A stretch of 32,975 nucleotides of DNA from Eggerthellaceae bacterium (GTDB lineage Bacteria; Actinomycetota; Coriobacteriia; Coriobacteriales; Eggerthellaceae), in assembly GCA_017440565.1 (NCBI GenBank), contig JAFSHA010000158.1:1-32975 (forward strand), read 5' to 3'. The translations under genes and the position numbers were made by a program. The notes beneath the pieces were generated by a model. The model did not search any database, was not told the origin of the DNA, and saw nothing but the letters and a program-made list of their open reading frames with translations. Positions 1 to 6,734 of the stretch are shown here, one piece after another. The first letter of the stretch is position 1; every line of letters starts with the position of its first letter.

Positions 1-97
1 ACGACCTGCGGGACGTCTCGCCGGTGAATGGGTTGAAGGCGCAGGCCTTGATGCTTCTCGCGTGGACGTCGAGTCCGATGAAGGTTGTATAATCCAT
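1..97 (-). CDS. IS110-family transposase, N-terminal fragment
   Basis: Reading the minus strand from the ATG at 97-95 gives 32 residues, beginning MDYTTFIGLDVHARSIKACA and continuing to the window edge. The F-I-G-L-D-V-H start is the typical first beta strand of the IS110 DEDD transposase domain, with the first catalytic Asp at residue 10. A purine-rich stretch (GAGAGGGG) lies upstream of the ATG. The rest of the gene lies outside the window, so intactness cannot be judged. IS110 elements usually lack terminal inverted repeats, and I see no clear element end in the adjoining sequence. Confidence 0.8.
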   Translation of the reverse strand, partial: MDYTTFIGLDVHARSIKACAFNPFTGETSRRS

Positions 98-294
98 GAG
101 CGAGCCCCTCTCGTGCGTGCGGCAACCTGGCCGATTGCCGGTTTTGGATAGACGCTGACCATTATCGGCCCCGACCCGCGGATTATTCGACTTGACGACG
201 GTACGAAGCAGGGGCTCGCAATGTTCTGCTCATATCGTCTTGAACGCGAGTGAGTTTGAGAGGTGGATCGGGCGAGTTTGTTTGATGGGGGACA

Positions 295-430
295 GTGGCC
301 GAGCTGGGCGTGGCGTTTGGCGGGGGCAGTGGCCGAGCTGGGCGGTGGCCGAGCTGGACGTGGCGTTTGGCGGGGGCAGTGGCCGAGCTGGGCAGGTTTG
401 TCTGACGGGGGGGGGTGGTGGCCGAACTGG
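295..430. repeat. 50-bp tandem repeat with GTGGCCGAGCTGG core
   Basis: Bases 295-343 and 345-393 are identical except at 308/358, giving two copies of a 50-bp unit. The 13-base core GTGGCCGAGCTGG occurs at 295, 329, 345 and 379, and once with a single change at 418. The core therefore appears twice per unit plus once in a partial third copy. Function is unknown; strand-slippage expansion next to an insertion sequence is a reasonable guess. Confidence 0.85.
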
Positions 431-468
431 GCGTGGTGGTTTGCGCCCGGAGGCGTACAATGGGGGTA

Positions 469-562
469 GACGTTTCGGCGCTTCGATGACGTTCGATTAG
501 ACGTCTCGACGTTTCGGCGCCTCGACAGCGCTCAATTAAAAGTATCGGCGCTTGGATGCGCC
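469..562. repeat. Degenerate short direct repeats upstream of the amidohydrolase
   Basis: Two 31-base copies starting GACGTTTCGGCGC (469-499 and 508-538) agree at 25 of 31 positions with a 39-base period. A partial third copy sharing CGGCGCTT and GATG follows at 546-558. They end about 25 bases before the amidohydrolase start codon, so they lie in its leader or promoter region. No function is evident. Confidence 0.6.
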
Positions 563-586
563 TTGTGTTGCGGAAAGGACCCTCCC

Positions 587-1882
587 ATGCTGTTTAAAGA
601 CATCGCCATCATCGACGAGAACTTCGAGTACCAAGAAGGCTGCTGGGTGGGCGTGACGGACGATCGCATTGCCTACATCGGCGCCGAGGCGCCAGCAGAC
701 GCCGCTGCGTACGGCGAAGTGTACGACGGCGCGGGCAAGCTTATGATGCCGGCTCTTTACAACGCGCACTCGCATGCGCCCATGACGCTGCTGCGCGGGT
801 TCGCCGAGAATCTGCCGCTCCAGCGTTGGCTCAACGAGAAATGCTGGCCCTTCGAAGCCAAGATGACCCCCGAGGACAACTATTGGGCCACCGTCCTTGC
901 CTGCGCGGAAATGGCGCGCTACGGCGTGGTGGGCTTCTCCGACATGTACTACGCCACGCCCGAGCGTGCGAAAGCCGTCGTGGAGGCGGGGCTTAAGGCG
1001 AACCTGTGCGAGGGCCTCATCGCCTTCGAGCCGAAGCCTTACGCTTCTTACCCTATTTGCCAGATGAACGAGCAGTACGTAGCCACGTTGCACGGCATGG
1101 CCAACGGGCGCATCCTCATGGACTACAACATTCATGCGGAATACACCTCCAATCAGCAGGTTTGCGAGGACATCGCCGCCATTGCGAAGGCGAAAGGCCT
1201 GCGTCTGCACATCCACTTGAGCGAAACGGCTTCCGAAGTGGCGGAATGCCGCGAGCGTCACGATGGGATGTCGCCCGTCAAGTACTTTGAGAGCATCGGC
1301 GTGCTCGACCTGCCCGTCACCGCCGCGCATTGCGTGTGGCTTGACGACGAGGATATGGACATCATGGCCGAGAAGGGCGTGTTCGTGGCGAACAACCCCG
1401 CATCCAACATGAAGCTCGGCAGCGGCTTTGCGCGCATTCCCGAAATGCTCGCGCGCGGTATGAACGTGTGTCTGGGCACCGACGGCATGGCGTCGAACAA
1501 CAGCCACGACATGTTTGCCGACATGTACCTCATGGGGCTTATCTACAAGGGATCGACGCTCGACCCGGCCGTGGTCACGCCGCAGCAGGTGCTGCGCGCC
1601 GCCACGCGTACGGGTGCGCTTTCGCAGGGCCGCGAGGACTGCGGCCTGCTGAGGGAGGGCATGAAGGCTGACGTGTGCGTGCTTGACGTGACGGGCCCGC
1701 AATGGTGCCCCATGACCGACCCCGTGTACAACGTGGTGTTCTCGGGTGCGGGCTCTGATGTGGTGCTCACCCTGTGCGACGGTCAGGTGGTGTATCGCGA
1801 CGGCGCATGGCCCACGATTGACCTCGAGCGCGCTAAGGCCGAGGTGGCGGCGCGCGCTAAGCGCATCATCGCCGAGCTGTAA
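587..1882 (+). CDS. Amidohydrolase, MtaD/SsnA-like (adenosine/cytosine-type deaminase superfamily)
   Basis: A 431-residue metal-dependent hydrolase of the TrzA/MtaD branch, whose characterised members deaminate 5'-methylthioadenosine, S-adenosylhomocysteine or similar purines. The metal-binding HxH is at residues 61-63 (NAHSHAPM), followed by the family's TLLRGFAENL segment. Further residues are HIHLSE near 208-213, His248 (TAAHC) and Asp299 (GTDGMASNN). Length is normal for the family. I chose ATG 587 over an upstream TTG at 563 because GGAAAGGA sits just ahead of it and the product then begins like its relatives. It is convergent with a minus-strand operon rich in SAM-using enzymes. Salvage of methylthioadenosine or SAH is therefore plausible, but the substrate is inferred. 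Confidence 0.85.
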   Translation: MLFKDIAIIDENFEYQEGCWVGVTDDRIAYIGAEAPADAAAYGEVYDGAGKLMMPALYNAHSHAPMTLLRGFAENLPLQRWLNEKCWPFEAKMTPEDNYWATVLACAEMARYGVVGFSDMYYATPERAKAVVEAGLKANLCEGLIAFEPKPYASYPICQMNEQYVATLHGMANGRILMDYNIHAEYTSNQQVCEDIAAIAKAKGLRLHIHLSETASEVAECRERHDGMSPVKYFESIGVLDLPVTAAHCVWLDDEDMDIMAEKGVFVANNPASNMKLGSGFARIPEMLARGMNVCLGTDGMASNNSHDMFADMYLMGLIYKGSTLDPAVVTPQQVLRAATRTGALSQGREDCGLLREGMKADVCVLDVTGPQWCPMTDPVYNVVFSGAGSDVVLTLCDGQVVYRDGAWPTIDLERAKAEVAARAKRIIAEL

Positions 1883-1895
1883 AGCGGCTGGAATC

Positions 1896-1947
1896 AACGG
1901 GGCCCTGCCTGGACGGTCAATCGATCGCATCCAGGCAGGGCCCCGTT
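1896..1947. terminator. Bidirectional hairpin terminator between convergent genes
   Basis: Perfect 18-bp arms (1896-1913 and 1930-1947, starting AACGGGGCCCTGCC) enclose a 16-base loop. The right arm is followed by TTGTT, and the left arm read on the other strand is followed by GATTCC. It lies 14 bases after the amidohydrolase stop and 20 bases before the stop of the minus-strand radical SAM gene, so it likely ends both transcripts. Confidence 0.85.
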
Positions 1948-1967
1948 TGTTGCTTAAAGCGCGCGAT

Positions 1968-2978
1968 CTACAGGTCGATCAGCGTGTCGTCTCCCAGCAT
2001 GAGTTTGGTGAAGCCGCATTGGCGCATGAACTCGCGGCAGGTGGGGATGTCGAGGCCGCGACTTTGGGAGGTCTCCTCGGCGGTGTCGCGCGGGTTTACG
2101 CCAGTTTCAGCGGTGATCATGTTCGCGCCTGAAATGTAGCCCATGGGCGTGTATTCGTGGATGCCTAGGATGGGAATGTTGCGGGCGGCAATGTTGGCAA
2201 GCGCCTGAACGGCAACGATATGCGAGAGCCTGAAGTCGGTGATGGTTCCCCTATCTGCAAACGGCGTGCCGGGAACGGGCGTGCGCTTCATGCAGCCGCT
2301 CTGAATGCTGCCAAGTTCGATGCTGAACAGAATGTGCTCGGCGAGTTCCTCGTTGGTGTGCTCGGGGCCGATGGGTTCGACGGCGTCCATGATGTCGAGG
2401 CCGGCTTCCTTGGCGTTGCGCATGGTCTGCTTGCGCTCCTCGGCGCTAAACGGCGTGACCTCGCCTTCGCCCAAGCGCCAGCAGTGGTACACCGCGTCGA
2501 CGCCCGCCTCCTTCATGCGGCGGAAATCCTCAACGCTCGAGTCGCCCACGTTCGAGATGATCTTCGTGGGGCCGGTCACGTTGGCCTTCACGAGCGCCAC
2601 CTTCTCCAAAAACTCGTCGATGCGATAGTCGGCCATCATCATGAGGTAGAGGCCGTACAGGTCGCCCCGTCCGGTGAAATTGCGCGTTGCCGCCACGATC
2701 TCCTCGTCGGTGAGTTTGACGCCGGAAAGACAGGTGTAGTCGGCTGCGAACGAGCAGAACTGGCAGTTGGCGCTGCACGGGTGCATCTCGAAGCCAATTT
2801 GACCGAAGATGGCCGCCGCATTGTTCGTGCGTGAGCGCATGCCGTGAGCCGCCGCGGAGCGCATGGCGAAGGCTTCTTCGGAATAGTCGGGCACGGAAAG
2901 CAGGGTGACTACATCATCCTTGGAAAGGGGCGTTTCGGAAAGCGCCTTGTCGATGAGGCGCTGGATATTTTGATTCAT
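1968..2978 (-). CDS. Biotin-synthase-like radical SAM protein
   Basis: A 336-residue radical SAM enzyme of the BioB/HydE/PylB-like group. The cluster-binding motif CSANCQFC is at residues 68-75 (CxxxCxxC). After it come a TIM-barrel segment and a C-terminal region resembling the biotin and thiamine synthesis associated fold. ATG 2978 is preceded by a strong GAAGGAGG ribosome site; an upstream extension of the frame overlaps the previous gene and is rejected. It is the last gene of a minus-strand operon, 32 bases after the ArsM-ArsS fusion. No bioA/D/F/H genes are nearby, so biotin synthesis is not indicated. The actual substrate is unknown; a role connected with the neighbouring arsenic- or metalloid-modifying enzyme is inference from context. 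Confidence 0.8.
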   Translation of the reverse strand: MNQNIQRLIDKALSETPLSKDDVVTLLSVPDYSEEAFAMRSAAAHGMRSRTNNAAAIFGQIGFEMHPCSANCQFCSFAADYTCLSGVKLTDEEIVAATRNFTGRGDLYGLYLMMMADYRIDEFLEKVALVKANVTGPTKIISNVGDSSVEDFRRMKEAGVDAVYHCWRLGEGEVTPFSAEERKQTMRNAKEAGLDIMDAVEPIGPEHTNEELAEHILFSIELGSIQSGCMKRTPVPGTPFADRGTITDFRLSHIVAVQALANIAARNIPILGIHEYTPMGYISGANMITAETGVNPRDTAEETSQSRGLDIPTCREFMRQCGFTKLMLGDDTLIDL

Positions 2979-3010
2979 GGGAATCCTCCTTCTAATGGTT
3001 GACGAGCGTA

Positions 3011-5203
3011 TTACTTTGCAGAATATTCCTTCACAAGCGAGCCGCCGCAGCTTGAACCGAATCCAGCTGCGCAGCTGTAGCACACCGGATGCGTGCGAAT
3101 GGCGCGTTCGGGAAGCGGGCCGCGGGCGAGGTCGAGCACCGTGGCGTCGCGTCCGTCGAGTTGGATGGGCAGATCGAGCACGTGGTTGACCTCGCAGTCG
3201 TACAGGCGCCCGTCGACGTCGACGTTTACCTGGTCGCGGCACATCATGCGTCCGACGGCTAGCGCGTTGAAGTTTTCCACCAGAAGCTTGAGGTACTCGT
3301 CGAACAGGTTGGCGTCGAGGAGGTCGTGCGCGAAGCGTCCCAGCGGGTAGTTGTTGAAGGCGAACAGCTCGTTAAACTCGATGCCCTCGCGCTCCTTCAG
3401 TTCGGCGCGGTAGAGGTCGGCCAGCAAATCCTGCGGAGGGGGCAGGAAGGGGCCGGATACGTTGTATACCAGGTCAAGCAGCAGCTCGCGGGGCTTTTCC
3501 GCGGCGTCTTCGCAGCTTGCCTCCGGAGCGCTGGCGCGCATTCCGGCAAGGCCGTAACCGCGTTCGTTGAGCTTCTTGATGGCGCGCATGGCACGTTCGA
3601 AGACGCCCTTTCCACGCTGCGCATCGGTGGCCGAGGAATCGAAGTAGGGAAGCGATGCCGTGATGGCAACACCCGTTTCCGCGTAAACATCGAGCAGCGG
3701 CTCGTAGGCGGGATCGTCGTAAAGCGTGAGGTTGGTTCGCATGATCACCTTGTCGGCAAGGCGCGAGGCCTCGCGCAAAAACCATGCGATGTCGGGATGC
3801 ATCTCGGCCGAGCCGCCCGTGACGTCCATCACCTTGAAGCCGCCTGCGGCAAAGCCGTCGAGGCAGGCCTGCAGTGTTTCGCGCGACATGAACTCGTCGT
3901 TTTTCGGCGAGCACTCCAGATAGCAATGGCGGCATGCCAGGTTGCAGCGGTATGTTACGTTGATTTGCATGGTGGAAGGGCCTGCCGTTGCCCTGAGCGC
4001 CTGCGGGGCACTCACGCGCTCCTCGAAGCTGGGTGCGCCGATGCGTTCAAGTGCGGCATCGAGGTACTCCAGGTCGACGGCCATTTTCCCGCGACGCGCG
4101 TTGACGGCGTCCTGCGCCCGCTTGAAGTCGAACTCTCCGCGATGCGCGCCTTTCGCCTTGATGTCGAAGTGGCGCCCGTAACGCGAATCCTCCAGCATGC
4201 GCGCCATGTTCGCGCTAATGGCGACGTCGCGACCTTTGATCAGGCGAATCTCGTCGGTGAGGTCGAAGTAGCGCGGCATCTCGGGGATGGTTCCCTTGTA
4301 ACGCGCGGTCTGATCGTAGTTCTCGTGGCGGTCCTCCAGACCGCGCGCCTTGATAGCGCGCACGGTGCGCGAGGTGAAGCTGGTGAAACCGAGCTTGGTC
4401 TCAAGGGCTAGGTCGCTCACATGGATGTCGTCGATGACGGTGTAGAGGAAGCTTTCCCAGCCGATTCGGGCCATCATGCGGCGGAAATCCTCCAGGTAGA
4501 TGGCGCCACCCAAGCATTCGCCGCGCAAAACGGGGTCGTTTCGCAGTTCCTCGGGCATGCGTCGATCGCAGAACACGTCGGAGAAGTACAGCTCTCCACC
4601 AGGTTTGAGCACGCGGTAGATTTCCGAAAACACCTGCTCCTTGAAGGGGGTCAGGTTGATGACGCAGTTCGAGACGACCAGATCGACGCTTTCGTCGGCG
4701 ATGCCCGCCGCAGCCAGGTCTTCGATATAGCCCGTGCGGAACTCGACGTTGGACTTTTCGAACCCGAACGCCTTCGCCTGGTGGTCCTGATAGCGGCGTG
4801 CCACTTCCAGCTGAGCGTCGGTCATGTCGATGCCGATGACGCGGCCGGTGGGGCCGACGAGCTTCGAAAGGACGTAAACGTCGCGGCCCACACCACAACC
4901 AAGATCGACTACGGTGCAGCCCTCGAGTGCGGGCGGGATGGGGCTTCCGCAGCCGTAGAAGCGGGCCATGATCTCATCCGCGATGCTGGGCATGACGTCG
5001 GTGACGTACTTCGGTGGCGCGTCGGTGGTGCAGCACGCGGCGTTGGTCTTGAGGTCGTCGGACCCGGCGAGGATGCGCCCGTAGTATTCGCGCACCTGCT
5101 CATGGATGGATTTTGCGGCATCGGGTTGCTGGCTGGCGTTAAGGCTCGGCAGCACGCGGGCGCGGGCCTCGTCTCCCGACATCCTGTGATTCACGTCGTG
5201 CAT
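3011..5203 (-). CDS. Fused ArsM-type methyltransferase and ArsS-type radical SAM protein
   Basis: A 730-residue protein that reads as two enzymes in one chain. Residues about 30-390 match the ArsM arsenite methyltransferases: SAM motif DLGCGVGRD at 100-108 and cysteines at 57/58, 180 (VSNCVINL) and 230 (GECLGGAIY), the arsenic-binding set of that family. Residues about 405-730 match ArsS, the radical SAM enzyme that attaches 5'-deoxyadenosyl to dimethylarsenite in arsenosugar synthesis. Here the cluster motif is CNLACRHC at 420-427, followed by the LLLDLVYN..GPFLPPPQ segment, MCR..VNVD..GRLYDCEVN, and a C-terminal CYSCAAGFGSSCGG at 708-721. The start ATG 5203 overlaps the stop of the upstream GTPase by one base (TAATG), suggesting translational coupling. 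Two consecutive steps of one pathway on one chain is inference. A selenium or other substrate remains possible, as related Cys-rich radical SAM proteins vary. Confidence 0.85.
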   Translation of the reverse strand: MHDVNHRMSGDEARARVLPSLNASQQPDAAKSIHEQVREYYGRILAGSDDLKTNAACCTTDAPPKYVTDVMPSIADEIMARFYGCGSPIPPALEGCTVVDLGCGVGRDVYVLSKLVGPTGRVIGIDMTDAQLEVARRYQDHQAKAFGFEKSNVEFRTGYIEDLAAAGIADESVDLVVSNCVINLTPFKEQVFSEIYRVLKPGGELYFSDVFCDRRMPEELRNDPVLRGECLGGAIYLEDFRRMMARIGWESFLYTVIDDIHVSDLALETKLGFTSFTSRTVRAIKARGLEDRHENYDQTARYKGTIPEMPRYFDLTDEIRLIKGRDVAISANMARMLEDSRYGRHFDIKAKGAHRGEFDFKRAQDAVNARRGKMAVDLEYLDAALERIGAPSFEERVSAPQALRATAGPSTMQINVTYRCNLACRHCYLECSPKNDEFMSRETLQACLDGFAAGGFKVMDVTGGSAEMHPDIAWFLREASRLADKVIMRTNLTLYDDPAYEPLLDVYAETGVAITASLPYFDSSATDAQRGKGVFERAMRAIKKLNERGYGLAGMRASAPEASCEDAAEKPRELLLDLVYNVSGPFLPPPQDLLADLYRAELKEREGIEFNELFAFNNYPLGRFAHDLLDANLFDEYLKLLVENFNALAVGRMMCRDQVNVDVDGRLYDCEVNHVLDLPIQLDGRDATVLDLARGPLPERAIRTHPVCYSCAAGFGSSCGGSLVKEYSAK

Positions 5204-6300
5204 TACCTGCGCCCCTCGTCGGTCATGCCGAAGCACTCGGTGAAGAAGATCTGGCAGTCAAGGTCGTAGCGGTCGCATACCTCGTCGACCGCGTCGTCGA
5301 CGATGCGCGCCAGCGGGCGCGACTCGCACACCGCGCGCGCGTTGATGATCATGCGCACCTTGTCATGCTCGCGCTCAAGCGTGCGCTCGTACTCGGTGTC
5401 GTAGTCGACACCGATGAGGGACGCCTTGCTGAAATCGCTACCATCTTCATGGGCGGTGGCGAACGTTTTGAGATGGGGGACGTTGCGCTTGCGCTCGATG
5501 AGCCCCATGCGGATGCTCTCGATCATGTCGTCGATGACGGCGTTGTAGTCGATGGCCGCACTGGAGTTGGTCTTGAAGAACAGGCGGCGGTTGTACCAGG
5601 TGAGCTTGCCTTCGGCTTGGTCGAACTTCTCGTCGTAGTTGACCTTGAAGTTCTTGACGGCGGAAAGCTTGGTGGTGACGAAGTCGACAAGCTCGTCGAT
5701 GTTGGTGCGCTCGCGAGCCGAAATGCAGATGACGGGAATGTCGGGGCAGGCGGTTTTGAGGAAGTCGACGTAGCGGGCGATGTCTTCCTCGGTAAGCAGG
5801 TCTATTTTGTTGAGGACCACGAGATCGGCTTCTTCGAGCTGCAGCTTCAGCAGGTAGACCAGCTCTTCGGGCAGGTTGATGTCGGCCTTCTCGGGCATGA
5901 TCATACGCAGGCGCTCGGGGTCGGCCACCACCATGAAGGGGGCAAGCGAGATCTCGTCGGCGCAGTCGCGTGCGAGCGGATGGTAGACGTGCTCAAGCGC
6001 GCCGACGCCGCAGCCGGGAATGTCGGACATGATGAAGCGCGCGCCGTCCTTGTCGCGCAGGCGTCGAACCTGGTCGACGAGGTTGTCCATCTGGTAGCAG
6101 ATGCAACCCGATGCGATTTCGACCACCTTGCAGCCGGTGGTTTGCGTGAGGTTGGTGTCAACCAAGTTGGCGCCCAGGTCGTTGGCGATGATGGCCGCAT
6201 TGCCGTTCCTGCCGTTTATGCACTCAGCCATGGCGATCATGGTCGTGGTCTTGCCGGCGCCCAAAAACCCGCTGACCACCATAAATTTCGTCTGACTCAT
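5203..6300 (-). CDS. G3E-family GTPase, CobW/HypB/UreG-like
   Basis: A 365-residue P-loop GTPase of the COG0523-like group. Walker A GFLGAGKTT is at residues 11-19, the metal-associated motif GCICYQ at 65-70, and the base-specificity motif NKID at 164-167. Characterised relatives deliver metals or energise insertion of metal centres, and some P47K-type members accompany corrinoid methyltransferases. The usual CxCC motif is present only as CIC-Tyr, lacking the third cysteine. ATG 6300 is preceded by AAAGGAG; the longer frame upstream is leader sequence. It is the first gene of the operon with the ArsM-ArsS fusion, and its stop overlaps the fusion's start. A helper role in metallating or supplying that enzyme is a guess from position. 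Confidence 0.85.
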   Translation of the reverse strand: MSQTKFMVVSGFLGAGKTTTMIAMAECINGRNGNAAIIANDLGANLVDTNLTQTTGCKVVEIASGCICYQMDNLVDQVRRLRDKDGARFIMSDIPGCGVGALEHVYHPLARDCADEISLAPFMVVADPERLRMIMPEKADINLPEELVYLLKLQLEEADLVVLNKIDLLTEEDIARYVDFLKTACPDIPVICISARERTNIDELVDFVTTKLSAVKNFKVNYDEKFDQAEGKLTWYNRRLFFKTNSSAAIDYNAVIDDMIESIRMGLIERKRNVPHLKTFATAHEDGSDFSKASLIGVDYDTEYERTLEREHDKVRMIINARAVCESRPLARIVDDAVDEVCDRYDLDCQIFFTECFGMTDEGRR

Positions 6301-6359
6301 GGTGACTCCTTTCGTAAAACTAAATTGGCTGCAACATGCAAATAGAGGATATAGTCTAA

Positions 6360-6392
6360 TAGTTGACGTCCAGTATATGACGATGTCCACTA
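6360..6392. promoter_or_regulatory. Operator-like inverted repeat over the operon promoter
   Basis: TAGTTGACGTC (6360-6370) and GATGTCCACTA (6382-6392) are inverted copies agreeing at 9 of 11 positions, separated by 11 bases that contain the -10 element. The spacing and position suit a dimeric repressor such as an ArsR- or TetR-type protein. No such regulator gene is adjacent, so the binding protein is unknown. Confidence 0.45.
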
Positions 6393-6400
6393 GTAAACAA
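6372..6400 (-). promoter_or_regulatory. Promoter of the GTPase/ArsM-ArsS/radical SAM operon
   Basis: On the minus strand, TTGTTT (6400-6395) and TATACT (6377-6372) are separated by exactly 17 bases, a good sigma-70-type fit. The region is clearly AT-richer than its surroundings. The predicted start of transcription is about 65 bases before the GTPase ATG. Confidence 0.65.
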
Positions 6401-6734
6401 TGGCCAATATGCGAAAGGCGAAAGAGGGGCATTCGAATGCCCGTGCCCTGCGCCTTGCGCCCAGCTCTCCGCTTCCTTGCGCCCGGGCTGTCCCCTTTGA
6501 AATTCGGCGCGCTGTCGTGCTTTGGGCTTGTATATGGCCCGTATGGGTGATGGGTGGGCGCCCCCTTCCTCGCTATTCTTTCCCATGCTGCGAGAAATGG
6601 GCCGTTGGGCGATGGATTGCCGAGGTAAATCGCCAGGCTTAAGCCGCGAAGCAGACGAGAGACGAGAGACTAGAGACTAGAGAGGCAGGGCGGCCTTCGT
6701 GCGGCCCCTTGCGAAAAGGAAGGGCGAGGACCCG
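6401..6734. other. Gene-free divergent intergenic region
   Basis: No coding gene is supported between the two divergent operons. The stretch holds a perfect 16-base palindrome, GGGCATTCGAATGCCC at 6427-6442, without a T-run, and a 7-base tandem repeat at 6653-6684. The promoter of the plus-strand radical SAM/importer operon should lie here, but I could not identify convincing -35 and -10 boxes. Confidence 0.55.
6653..6684. repeat. 7-bp tandem repeat in the leader of the radical SAM gene
   Basis: Four and a half head-to-tail copies: AGACGAG twice, AGACTAG twice, then AGAG. It ends 50 bases before the start codon at 6735. Such heptamer runs can change copy number by slippage, but nothing shows that this one affects expression. 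Confidence 0.8.

Larger units (their letters stand above)
98..586. other. Gene-free stretch between IS110 fragment and amidohydrolase
   Basis: About 490 bases hold no convincing gene. The open frames here are G-rich low-complexity translations (repeated GRAGRGVWRGQW-like peptides) created by a tandem repeat. The stretch contains a 50-bp tandem repeat and a second degenerate repeat just before the next gene. It probably also holds the 5' side of the IS110 element and the promoter of the amidohydrolase, but I cannot place either. Confidence 0.6.

Noticed and set aside
295-430. CRISPR array
   Set aside because: The repeat units are contiguous without unique spacers, and no cas genes are present.
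192-500. Possible small Gly/Trp-rich protein
   Set aside because: It is a translation of the 50-bp tandem repeat, with no ribosome site and no resemblance to a known small protein.
536-1930. 464-codon antisense frame over the amidohydrolase
   Set aside because: Low-complexity His/Arg-rich translation, and the opposite strand has a clear family match with all metal ligands.
1968-2978. Biotin synthase (bioB) assignment
   Set aside because: Only the fold and CxxxCxxC motif support it; no biotin genes are near and the context is arsenic/metal-like, so the specific name is not justified.
3326-4411. 361-codon frame antisense to the ArsM-ArsS fusion
   Set aside because: No recognisable domain, and the opposite strand is well supported.
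3011-5203. Frameshift artefact joining two genes in the ArsM-ArsS frame
   Set aside because: The frame is continuous through a plausible linker with ArsM-like C-terminal sequence, and no internal stop, start site or ribosome site is evident at the junction; still worth checking with reads.
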